A DNA stretch of 46,050 nucleotides from assembly GCA_903878805.1 (NCBI GenBank), contig CAIRJF010000002.1:1-46050 (forward strand), given 5' to 3'. Position 1 is the stretch's first letter, and the number at the start of each line of letters is the position of its first letter. This DNA is from an uncultured Verrucomicrobia subdivision 3 bacterium (GTDB lineage: Bacteria; Verrucomicrobiota; Verrucomicrobiia; Limisphaerales; UBA11358). A model generated the notes under the pieces. It had not been told where the DNA came from, ran no database searches, and was given only the letters and a program-made list of their open reading frames with translations. A program made the translations under genes and the position numbers. Positions 11,879 through 19,488 of this stretch are shown in pieces.

Positions 11879-13959
11879 GGTGAAACAATCTCCACCGGAC
11901 ATTTCGGCAGCGCGTCGAGAAACGATTGCCCGTATTGCTTCGTCAAAATCCGGTTGTCCAAAACCACGATGATGCCCGTGTCCGTCTTCGTGCGGATCAA
12001 ACGCCCGACGCCCTGCCGAAATTTCAGGATCGCCTCGGGCAAAGAAAATTCGCCGAAGGAATTTCCGCCGCGCGCCTCGATCGCCTCGATGCGCGCCTCG
12101 ATCAGCGGATGGTCCGGCACGGCGAACGGCAGCCGCGTGATGATGACGTTGCTCAACGCCTCGCCCGGCACGTCCACGCCCTGCCAGAAACTGTCCGTGC
12201 CGAAGAGCACCGAGTCCGTGTCGTCCTTGAACTTCTCCAGCATCGTCGAGCGCGGCGTGCCCGTGCCCTGCACAAAACACGCGACGCCGAGCTGGTCGAA
12301 AAACGGCCGCATCCGTTCCGCGACTTCCTGCATCAACTTGTAACTCGTGAACAAAACAAATGCCTTGCCGTGCGTCTGCCGGACAAAATATTCAATCCAA
12401 TCAACCAGCGCATCCGCGTAACCGGCCTCGCGCGGGTCGGGCATTTTTTTGACGGCGAACAATTTCATCTGCCGCGCGTAATCGAACGGCGTGCCGACTT
12501 GCAGCATCGTGGCCGATTCGCAGCCGACGCGTTTGGAAAAATAATTCAATCCCGTCTGCGATTTCGAATTTGTCGCAAGCGTTGCGCTCGTCATCACGAT
12601 GCTCGTGTCGCTCTCAAACAAACGGCGGCGCAAATAATCCGCTACGTCAATCGGCGCGGCGTTGAGCGAAAGATTTCGATGCGCCTTGCCGCCGCGTTCG
12701 ACCCAATAAACATGGTCGCCCGCCTGCTGGCTCAAAAATTCCGCGACCTCCACTTTCAATTCGCCCAGCCGCCGGTTGCACTCGACCAATTCCTGCCCGA
12801 TGTCTTTGTCGTCGCTCAATTTTATGAGTTCGCTCACCGCTTCGCGCAATCGCTGGATTGGTAACGTGACATTATCTTTTACGAGTTCCGCGCGGCGAAT
12901 CCGCAATTCCGTCCACGCGCGTTTGCGTCCGCCGCTTTCGCCGCCAAATTTTGGTTTTGCCTTCGCCTGAATTTCCTCGCACGCAATTTCTACATTCTCG
13001 AAAAATTTATCCGATTCGCTAAAAATGTCGGCGACAAGTTTCACCGCATTGCCTTTGCGCAGAGTTGCGAGCAGGCCTTTTTCAGTGCGCGGATTCCACA
13101 GCCGGTTCAGCGCGTAACGCACCTGCCCGCTCGACACGCTCAGGCCGATATGCCGCGACGCCACGCTTTCCATCGTGTGCGCCTCGTCAAAAATCACGAA
13201 ATCATTTTTGAAAAGGATGCCGCCTTCCATCTCCTCATCCACGCCGCCAAGCAGCGTGAAAAAAAGCGTGTGATTCAAAACCAAAACGTCCGACGAAAGA
13301 ATTTTGTTCCGCGCGCGCTGAAAAAAACAAACATCATGGTCTTTGCTGAAATCGGACTGGTAGCCGCAGGTTTTCGGCGAACACAATCCGCGCTCGGAAC
13401 AAACCTGCGCCCAGACTTTCGCGTCCGGCTCGATGGAAAAGTCCGACAGGCTGCCGTCCTTGGTCGTCTTGGACCATTCGTAAATGCGCTGCAATTCCTC
13501 GGCTTCGGACGACGTGAACAAATTTCCCGATTGCTGCATCGCCTTTTGCAATCGCCGCGTGCAGAGATAATTCGCGCGGCCTTTTAGCATCGTGAAATTA
13601 AATTTCACCGGCTCCGGCAACTGACCCAAAACACTTGCAAGCATCGGCAAATCTTTTTCCGTAAGCTGTTCCTGCAAATTGATCGTGTGCGTCGAGATAA
13701 TAGCCTTTTTCTTTTGCGCGACGGCGAACAAAATCGCCGGGATCAAATACGCGAGCGATTTGCCAACACCAGTCCCGGCTTCGACGGCAAGATGCTCACG
13801 ATTTTGCAACGCCCGCGCGACGGCCACCGCCATTTCCTGCTGCTGCGGGCGGAATTCAAAATTACTCGCCTTGGAAAGAATTCCGCTCGGCGAAAAAATC
13901 TGCTCGACCTGCGAAACCAAATCAACGCCGCTCGGCTGTATTTCAGAAAGCGAAATCAT
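11875..13959 (-). CDS. dinG: DinG-family ATP-dependent helicase
   Basis: A 694-residue superfamily-2 XPD/DinG-type 5'-3' helicase. It has a Q-motif-like FRPQQQEMAVAVARAL, Walker A EAGTGVGKSLAYLIPA (near residue 50), HTINLQEQL, a four-cysteine FeS region (YLCTRR, then RGLCSPKTCGY, then DVCFFQRAR), DEAH box VIFDEAH, and C-terminal motifs SATLA, LFTSYKLM, FGTDSFWQGVDVPG and QGVGRLIRT. Family members unwind R-loops, D-loops and forks in DNA repair. The ATG at 13959 overlaps the TGA of the mutarotase gene as ATGA. An upstream extension would lie inside that gene and carries no domain. The next gene overlaps the stop in the same way, so three genes form one operon. Confidence 0.92.
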   Translation of the reverse strand: MISLSEIQPSGVDLVSQVEQIFSPSGILSKASNFEFRPQQQEMAVAVARALQNREHLAVEAGTGVGKSLAYLIPAILFAVAQKKKAIISTHTINLQEQLTEKDLPMLASVLGQLPEPVKFNFTMLKGRANYLCTRRLQKAMQQSGNLFTSSEAEELQRIYEWSKTTKDGSLSDFSIEPDAKVWAQVCSERGLCSPKTCGYQSDFSKDHDVCFFQRARNKILSSDVLVLNHTLFFTLLGGVDEEMEGGILFKNDFVIFDEAHTMESVASRHIGLSVSSGQVRYALNRLWNPRTEKGLLATLRKGNAVKLVADIFSESDKFFENVEIACEEIQAKAKPKFGGESGGRKRAWTELRIRRAELVKDNVTLPIQRLREAVSELIKLSDDKDIGQELVECNRRLGELKVEVAEFLSQQAGDHVYWVERGGKAHRNLSLNAAPIDVADYLRRRLFESDTSIVMTSATLATNSKSQTGLNYFSKRVGCESATMLQVGTPFDYARQMKLFAVKKMPDPREAGYADALVDWIEYFVRQTHGKAFVLFTSYKLMQEVAERMRPFFDQLGVACFVQGTGTPRSTMLEKFKDDTDSVLFGTDSFWQGVDVPGEALSNVIITRLPFAVPDHPLIEARIEAIEARGGNSFGEFSLPEAILKFRQGVGRLIRTKTDTGIIVVLDNRILTKQYGQSFLDALPKCPVEIVSP

Positions 13960-14960
13960 TTCAGCGGCGCGCTGCTCAAAATCACTTTCAAAGCCGATGT
14001 TTTTCCCGGCGCGAGCAAAATTTTGTTCTGCTTCACGTTGCCGGATTCCACGCAGACCATGTTTTTGTGTTCGGCGGGATCGAAATCGTCCGGCAATTTC
14101 TGCGTCGTCCACGGATTCCAGACGACGGTGGATTGCGAATTAAATTTTTCCACGCGGATTTTCCGCTGGAGACTTTCATCGTGGATTTCCACGGTTGCAG
14201 CGTTGTCGGGATAAACGCGGTTGGTTTCCTTTGCGACGCGCAGCACGGCATCATATTCCACTTTGCGCGTGCCGGTATCGCCAGCGGCAAAATCATTGAA
14301 GGGCGCATCGCGCAAACCAGTGAGATAAACCGCGCCGATGTCGCCGACGTGAAAATAAGTATGCAGGCAGTTTTCAATTTCCTGCGCTTCGTCGCAGCCA
14401 TCGTTCGCGGCGATGAGTTCCATCGTGAGCTTGTCGGCGATGGTGACGATAAATTCCGTGCGCAAATTTTTCCACGCCACTCGTCCGGGAATTTCTGGTA
14501 ACGCAAACTGCACCGTCACTTTGCCATCGGGCGTCGCGGAAGTTTTCACCAACTGCCATTCCGTGATGCGCGCAAAGCCGTGCGACGGTTCGCCGTCGCG
14601 GTTGCCGAACCACGGGAAACAAATCGGCACGCCGCCGCGAATGCCTTTGCCGGCGGCAAAATAACTTTTGGCGCTCATGAAAATCAGCGGCGGCTCGCCG
14701 TTTTTTTGAAAGTGCGTGACGTGCGCGCCGTGCAGATAAATTTCCGCCGCGCTCCACGGCGTCGTGATTTTGACGAGCGGCAAACCGCCGTGGCCTGGAA
14801 CGATGGCGATGGAACCAGGAATTTCAAATGGCTGCGGGCTTTTGAGCGGCTGCTTGCATTTCGGACACTGGATTTCGTCGGCTGGCGAAAGGTTGACCGG
14901 AATAAAAAATCTTGTCCCGCAACGGTTGCAAGCTACAAGTTTGAGTTCGTTCTTATTCAT
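13956..14960 (-). CDS. Zn-ribbon fused to a D-hexose-6-phosphate mutarotase-like domain
   Basis: The protein has 334 residues. Residues 1-40 hold two CxxC pairs (Cys11/Cys14 and Cys32/Cys35) separated by 17 residues, the layout of a zinc ribbon. Residues about 50-334 match the YeaD/aldose-1-epimerase-like fold: KITTPWSAAEIYLHGAHVTHF, then GGVPICFPWFG, then PSHGFAR (catalytic-type His), then LHTYFHVGD, then a late Glu in MVCVESGN. Mutarotases of this family interconvert alpha and beta anomers of hexose-6-phosphates. Family members that I know lack the ribbon, so its role (binding, oligomerisation or regulation) is unknown. It is first in an operon with dinG through an ATGA overlap. Confidence 0.85.
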   Translation of the reverse strand: MNKNELKLVACNRCGTRFFIPVNLSPADEIQCPKCKQPLKSPQPFEIPGSIAIVPGHGGLPLVKITTPWSAAEIYLHGAHVTHFQKNGEPPLIFMSAKSYFAAGKGIRGGVPICFPWFGNRDGEPSHGFARITEWQLVKTSATPDGKVTVQFALPEIPGRVAWKNLRTEFIVTIADKLTMELIAANDGCDEAQEIENCLHTYFHVGDIGAVYLTGLRDAPFNDFAAGDTGTRKVEYDAVLRVAKETNRVYPDNAATVEIHDESLQRKIRVEKFNSQSTVVWNPWTTQKLPDDFDPAEHKNMVCVESGNVKQNKILLAPGKTSALKVILSSAPLK

Positions 14961-14972
14961 TGCGTTTTTAGT

Positions 14973-16469
14973 CTAGCGTCCCGCTTCGTGGACTTGAATA
15001 TATTTGCGGAACAAAATTGCGCCGAGCGGCGTCACCAGCGCCATGCCGCCGATGATGAGCCACATCATTTGTGGATTGCGCGCGCCGGTTTCTGGACAAA
15101 AATTCGCCAGCAGCCAGCCGGAACTGCCGCCGACAAAAAACTTCGCCAGAAAATACGGCAGCAGCGACAGCGCCATATAGGACGCCTCTTGGCCTTTCGG
15201 CGCGATGGCGGCGGCGTATTCGTAAAGGCGCGGCGACCACAGCGCTTCGCCGACCGAGAGCAGCGCGACGAACAGAAAAATTGCGATATAGAGCGGATTC
15301 ACCGCGCCGGTCACGCCGAGCCATTGGTGGCAAATCAAATTGCCGAGCCAGCCGTCCGCGAGCGGCTTGAACCATTCCGCCGGCACCGCGAGAAAAAACA
15401 CCGAGAGCGCAGAAACAAAACTGCCAACAATCACCATGCGATACGCCGCGATTTTTTGCGTGAGCACGCCGGTGATGGGCACGAGCACCACGATGAGAAT
15501 GGAGTTCACCATGCTGCTGATTTTCGCGATGGGTGCGCCATCGCCGAGTTCGCGCAGGCCGTATTTCGGGAAGGTGAAACTCAGATGATAAAAAATCATC
15601 CGCACACAGACCACCAGCGTCATGAACGCGAGAAATTTGTAGAATGACTTTTCCCGCCACAAGCTCGCGAAAATTTTCCCCGTCTTCACCGCCGTATCGC
15701 GCACCGTTGTCGCCAGCGCGGCCAGCGGATTCGCCGCCACGATTTTTTCGCGCGGCGTGATGGTCACGCCCGCATCCGTCACCTCCACGCCGTCGCGCAG
15801 GCAGAACCACGTCAGCAACATTCCCGGAATCGTGAAGACGACGCTGAACAAAATCAGCACGCGATAGGTGCTCAAGTCCGTGCCCAGCAGTGGCAACGTC
15901 CAATGCCCGTGTTCGCCGAGACCGGTTCGCGGGCTGCGCACGGTGTCGAAAATCCAGTCGCCCGCCGCGAAGCCAAGGTTCATCAGCGCGTAATACAGCG
16001 AGAACGCCACCGACCGCTGCGCCGTGTTGGAATATTTTTTCATCGCCGCCGCCATCACCGGAATCATCAGCGCGATGCCCACCGCCTGCAGATACAGTCC
16101 GCACGGCAAAACCACCCAGCGATCCGCCGTCAATGTCATCACGATGCGCGCCACGAGACAGACTGCGAAGCCGAGCAGAAACGTCCACCGCACGCCGAGC
16201 GCATCCGTGAGCGGCCCGATGAACACCGTGATGAGCGTCATCACCGCCGACCACGTCGCCACCATCGCGCCCGCCGATTTGTCGCCGAAGCCGAGGTCGG
16301 ACGAGAGCCAGAGCGTCAACACCGTCGCCGCGCCGACCTTGTAGGCGAGATTTTCGAGGATGTAGGCCGCGTAGATGATCCACAGCTCGCGCGGCGCCCC
16401 GCGCAGCACGGTGAATTTTTTGAGAAAATTCTTCAGCTTGGCAGCGGTGGTGTCAGCGGCGGGCGGCAT
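14973..16469 (-). CDS. MFS transporter
   Basis: A 498-residue inner-membrane protein with about 12 hydrophobic segments in two bundles. Between the first helices the segment GPLTDALGVRWTFLLGF is an MFS motif A-type loop. A long soluble loop follows the sixth helix (residues about 230-270), and a second amphipathic stretch precedes the second bundle. SLYYALMNLGFAAGDWIFD resembles the POT/NNP branch of MFS, so a peptide or small-molecule symporter is possible, but no substrate can be read. The ATG at 16469 gives MPPAADTT; the upstream in-frame extension has no membrane segment. No strong ribosome-binding site is seen. It lies 12 bp upstream of the mutarotase gene on the same strand, so it may belong to the same transcript. 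Confidence 0.82.
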   Translation of the reverse strand: MPPAADTTAAKLKNFLKKFTVLRGAPRELWIIYAAYILENLAYKVGAATVLTLWLSSDLGFGDKSAGAMVATWSAVMTLITVFIGPLTDALGVRWTFLLGFAVCLVARIVMTLTADRWVVLPCGLYLQAVGIALMIPVMAAAMKKYSNTAQRSVAFSLYYALMNLGFAAGDWIFDTVRSPRTGLGEHGHWTLPLLGTDLSTYRVLILFSVVFTIPGMLLTWFCLRDGVEVTDAGVTITPREKIVAANPLAALATTVRDTAVKTGKIFASLWREKSFYKFLAFMTLVVCVRMIFYHLSFTFPKYGLRELGDGAPIAKISSMVNSILIVVLVPITGVLTQKIAAYRMVIVGSFVSALSVFFLAVPAEWFKPLADGWLGNLICHQWLGVTGAVNPLYIAIFLFVALLSVGEALWSPRLYEYAAAIAPKGQEASYMALSLLPYFLAKFFVGGSSGWLLANFCPETGARNPQMMWLIIGGMALVTPLGAILFRKYIQVHEAGR

Positions 16470-16592
16470 CAATTCGATGAAAAATAATTCCTGCCACCGC
16501 GCCCGGCGAGGATTTTGTTCGCGTATTTCGCGTGGTTCGTGGTGAAGCTGAACCGCGAAAGCCGCCCATGAGATGGCGGTTAAAAAATAAAA

Positions 16593-16616
16593 GGGCGACC
16601 CGGTTTCGGGTCGCCC
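16593..16616 (-). terminator. Rho-independent terminator of the rhodanese gene
   Basis: A perfect 10-bp stem (GGGCGACCCG / CGGGTCGCCC) with a four-base loop is followed on the reverse strand by TTTTATTTTTT. It lies 25 bp behind the rhodanese stop codon. Confidence 0.85.
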
Positions 16617-16640
16617 GCGCGAAAGCAAGCAGTTGTAGTT

Positions 16641-16991
16641 TTATTTGCCCGGTTCCGTCGGCAATTTCGCTGCGTTCCAGCCTTCAATGCCAGCAGCCAT
16701 GTGCTTGATGTTCGTGTAGCCCAGTTTTTTGGCGGCGACGGCGGCTTGGGCATACGCGGGACAGTGAGGATTGCCGCAATAAGCGATGATGAGCGCGTTT
16801 TTATCCGCCGGCAGGTTGGCGGCCAAGTCACCTTTGATTTCCGCCCAGCTCAACGCGCCCGGCACATGGCCGGCCTTGTAGGAATCGGGGCTGTTTGCAT
16901 CAATGATCACGGCGGACTTCGTATCGGCAGCCGCTTTCACGTCGTTCAGGCTGATGTCGGCGAATTGACCGGCGTGGACGGAGGCGGTCAA
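16641..16991 (-). CDS. Exported rhodanese-like protein, start uncertain
   Basis: The mature part is a single rhodanese domain: ISLNDVKAAADTKSAVIIDA, then AGHVPGALSWAEI, then an active-site loop IAYCGNPHCPAYAQ with Cys as nucleophile, then IKHMAAGIEGW. Such proteins handle sulfane sulfur or serve as sulfur carriers. The annotated first codon is TTG, but the same frame continues upstream into RPSFRRCLEAVGAAAACLTASVHA, a good Sec-type signal peptide with an HA-type cleavage site. No ATG, GTG or TTG exists upstream in this frame before a TAG, so either a rare start codon (ATT or CTG) is used or the GC-rich run at about 16998-17010 hides a frame error. It is divergent from the SDR gene, 110 bp away. 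Confidence 0.75.
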   Translation of the reverse strand: MTASVHAGQFADISLNDVKAAADTKSAVIIDANSPDSYKAGHVPGALSWAEIKGDLAANLPADKNALIIAYCGNPHCPAYAQAAVAAKKLGYTNIKHMAAGIEGWNAAKLPTEPGK

Positions 16992-17101
16992 GCAGGCCGC
17001 CGCCGCCCCAACCGCCTCCAGACATCGCCTGAAAGACGGACGAATTTCCCGTTGGAACTCGCAACAAGAGTGTGCGACAAGTGTGGCCTAATAATTTTTT
17101 T

Positions 17102-17857
17102 ATGAGCCACAAAATCGCCATCATCACCGGAGGTTCACGCGGCATCGGCAAAGCCATCGCGCTGCGCCTCGCCAAGTCGGGCGTGGATTCCATTGTCACC
17201 TACAAATCGTCGCAGGCCGAAGCCGGCGAGGTTGTGAAACAGATCGAGGCGCTCGGCGCGCGCGCCGTGGCCGTGCAGTTGGACGTCGCTAATCGTGATT
17301 CCTACCTGAACTTCGCCGCCGTCGCCCAGGCCGCGCTCGAAAAACTCGGCGCGACGAAATTTGATTTTCTCGTCAACAACGCCGGCATCGGCCTCTCGCA
17401 ACCGTTCGCCGAAACCACCGAGGCGCAGTTCGACGAGATGACCAACATCCATTTCAAATCCGTCTTCTTCCTCTCACAGACCTTGCTGCCGCTCATCAAC
17501 GACGGCGGCCACATCGTCAACATCTCCACCGGCACCACGCGTTTCGTGCTGCCGGGCTATTCCATTTACGCGTCGCTGAAAACCGCCGTGGAAGGACTCA
17601 CCAAATACATGGCCAAGGAACTTGGTCCGCGCCGCATCCGCGTCAACGTCGTGGCGCCGGGCGCGACGGAAACGGATTTTCGCGACGGCTTCATCCGCAA
17701 CAATCCGCAGTTCAAGAAAATGATGGAAGTGAACATCGCGCTCGGCCGCGTGGGCCAGGCCGACGACATCGCGGGCGTGGTCAACTCCCTGCTCTCCGAC
17801 GATTGCTACTGGGTCAATGGCCAGCGCATCGAGGCGTCCGGCGGACAGGTGCTGTGA
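17102..17857 (+). CDS. SDR-family oxidoreductase (3-oxoacyl-ACP reductase-like)
   Basis: A classical SDR of 251 residues. The NAD(P) motif TGGSRGIG is at residues 9-16, NNAG at 92-95, and the catalytic Ser, Tyr and Lys at about 142, 156 and 160 (ISTGTTRF ... YSIYASLK). The C-terminus ends in the ASGGQVL tail common to FabG-like reductases. The substrate is not determined; fabG itself usually sits in a fatty-acid operon, and none is here. The ATG at 17102 directly precedes the first strand; AT-rich sequence in front may hold the promoter. Downstream lies the repeat region. Confidence 0.85.
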   Translation: MSHKIAIITGGSRGIGKAIALRLAKSGVDSIVTYKSSQAEAGEVVKQIEALGARAVAVQLDVANRDSYLNFAAVAQAALEKLGATKFDFLVNNAGIGLSQPFAETTEAQFDEMTNIHFKSVFFLSQTLLPLINDGGHIVNISTGTTRFVLPGYSIYASLKTAVEGLTKYMAKELGPRRIRVNVVAPGATETDFRDGFIRNNPQFKKMMEVNIALGRVGQADDIAGVVNSLLSDDCYWVNGQRIEASGGQVL

Positions 17858-17931
17858 ATGGGCGGTCAGCCCGACTTCAGCCCAGTCCATTACCACGTCG
17901 GGGCATGGTCTAGCCTGACCGGGGAAGGCTA

Positions 17932-18180
17932 TTTCCTCGTCAGGAAACTCTATTCCCGCGTCAGGGAAAGCCGTTTCCTCATCAGGTAAACTCTTTCCCT
18001 AGTCAGGAAGAACACTTTCCTCGTCAGGGAAAACCATTTCCTCATCAGGAAACTTCCGTCCCTCGTCAGGGAAAGCCTTTCCCACGTGAGGGAGAAGCCT
18101 TCCCTCGTTAGGGAAACCTCATCCCTGATCAGGGAAATCATTTCCCTCGTCAGGAAAACCCTTTTCCGGATCAGGAAAAC
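17932..18180. repeat. Twelve-unit tandem array of about 21-bp palindromic repeats
   Basis: Twelve copies of a degenerate unit follow one another without real spacers. The consensus core is TTTCCCTCGTCAGGGAAA, in which TTTCCCT pairs with AGGGAAA around a four-base loop, followed by 2-4 linker bases. The cores are spaced 20-22 bp. Loop bases vary (CGTC, CATC, AGTC, CGTG, CGTT, GATC) while the arms co-vary or lose one pair, so the hairpin is better kept than the exact sequence. The region has no real spacers and so is not a CRISPR. It starts 75 bp past the SDR stop codon. I know no named family with this unit. Confidence 0.9.
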
Positions 18181-18239
18181 GCACTAAAACCCCTCGTTTT
18201 TGACTAAAAACGCCTGAAAACCGTTGAAAATGGCAAAAA

Positions 18240-18445
18240 CCGCCCCGGTGACCGCGTGAGCGGCGGCCAAAATGGTGTGCAGCCCACCCTCAACCCGGCC
18301 TTCTCGACCGGGGAGAAGGAGCAACGCTCCCAGCGTTTTGACGCCAACCCGCGACTGGATGGGTTCCAGCGTTTGGAATTATCCAGCCGCGAGCAAGGTG
18401 ATGTCCTCTCCTTGGGGAGAGGAAACAGGTGAGGGAGGTCAGCAA
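18240..18445. repeat. Degenerate dispersed repeat patch
   Basis: Several short inverted pairs occur here, among them CTTCTCGACCGGGGAGAAG (18300-18318) and CCTCTCCTTGGGGAGAGG, the latter followed by AAACAGGTGAGGG. These resemble decayed intergenic repeats. I find no protein signal on either strand. Confidence 0.5.
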
Positions 18446-18474
18446 ACAAATCAAAATATCCCGAAGGAATTAAA

Positions 18475-18618
18475 GCGCCGTAGGCGCGGCATAGTTGTAG
18501 AACACGAATTCACAAAAAGAAAGCCCCGTCAGGGGCGGCAGATTGGGAAGATGTCGCTCCTGACGGAGCTTGAAATTCTTGGCGATGGGTTTCTACAAAG
18601 ATGGCGCGCCTACGGCGC
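18475..18618. repeat. Second cluster of four short palindromes (REP/BIME-like)
   Basis: Palindromes GCGCCGTAGGCGC (18475-18487), GCCCCGTCAGGGGC (18523-18536), GCTCCTGACGGAGC (18556-18569) and GCGCCTACGGCGC (18606-18618) lie in 144 bp. The linkers CATAGTTGTAG and TTTCTACAAAG are near inverses of each other, and the first is the inverse of the linker in the 992-1130 cluster. The outer palindromes are the reverse complements of one another, giving the whole cluster a larger dyad shape. Confidence 0.8.
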
Positions 18619-18654
18619 TGCCGATGCGATGGATGAGCGAGATGGGCATGATTA

Positions 18655-19488
18655 TTAGCACAGGGGCTTCATAATAATATCAAAGTCTCTCGCACCTTTC
18701 GCGGTAAACAAACGTAGGGTTATTTTTATTTCACCTAGTTTGTCTACATCTGAGTAGCCTATGAATGAAATTCGCGCCTTGTCATACTCATCTGGAAGCA
18801 ATGCCGGCAAATCCTGCAATAAATGCAAATCACGCCCGTCTGGAAGTTTTATTGTTTGAACACCTTCAGTATTTACCGTAAGGCCTCGTAGTGGCGTTAT
18901 TACAAATCCAATCTTCAAATAACCGGGATCAATGATTCGAGAAGAAATGTTATGAAGAGTTACTTCGACGTGAGGATCGTAGTTAATCCACTCATACGTG
19001 GCTGAACCGAGAATTAGGTTTTTGTCTTTTACAAAAACTTCTACTTCCTCTTTTAACGAGGGTTCTCCGTTCACGGGTGGATTATCCACCACCCATTTTA
19101 CACGTTTTGTTAGTTGAGCGCGAAGTTCACTGAGGCTATTGCCATACACGATGTGAGGAAAATGTTTCAAATCGAAGGGAATGTCGTCAGCCTTGCTCGT
19201 TAGCAAGACAGTTGTCTTTCCCAAAGCATGGGCATATCCAACTTCGTAAAACACATTCGGATTTCGATCGGTCATGTCCGCGATAATTAAATCAGCCTTT
19301 GCAATCTGATTATAAATGCGGTCTAGAATTCGTTCGTTGAAAATCTGTTCATCAACGCGCTCACAATAAGCACCGGCAGCTTCGCAAGATTCTTTAATTC
19401 CAATCTTGTAGACGTCTGAGAACGCCTCGCCAAATGGCATTAAGACAAAACAAAACAGCCGAGGCTTGGTTGTGGGCGTTGCGCTCAT
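18655..19488 (-). CDS. Deoxyribosyltransferase/TIR-like N-terminal domain protein
   Basis: A 277-residue protein. Residues about 11-115 show the flavodoxin-like fold shared by nucleoside 2-deoxyribosyltransferases and TIR-like NADases: [11 protein letters not shown], then [27 protein letters not shown] with a candidate catalytic Glu at about 82, then [13 protein letters not shown]. The C-terminal 150 residues (beta-rich, with [21 protein letters not shown]) are unassigned and may be a sensor or binding domain. The gene is clearly AT-richer than argG and is bordered by a palindrome cluster, which suggests acquisition. Its ATG overlaps the argG TGA as ATGA, so it is read behind argG. A role in defence by nucleotide or NAD breakdown is a guess from the fold. 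Confidence 0.7.
   Translation of the reverse strand: MSATPTTKPRLFCFVLMPFGEAFSDVYKIGIKESCEAAGAYCERVDEQIFNERILDRIYNQIAKADLIIADMTDRNPNVFYEVGYAHALGKTTVLLTSKADDIPFDLKHFPHIVYGNSLSELRAQLTKRVKWVVDNPPVNGEPSLKEEVEVFVKDKNLILGSATYEWINYDPHVEVTLHNISSRIIDPGYLKIGFVITPLRGLTVNTEGVQTIKLPDGRDLHLLQDLPALLPDEYDKARISFIGYSDVDKLGEIKITLRLFTAKGARDFDIIMKPLC

Noticed and set aside
11875-14112. Longer N-terminus for DinG
   Set aside because: It would read 51 codons inside the mutarotase gene with no domain; the ATGA overlap at 13956-13959 gives a natural start.
16701-17105. Forward-strand open frame of about 134 codons
   Set aside because: It lies antisense to the rhodanese gene, has no motif and follows from the high GC content at codon third positions.
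17932-18180. CRISPR array
   Set aside because: There are no unique spacers of 25-40 bp; units follow each other with only 2-4 linker bases, and no cas gene is near.
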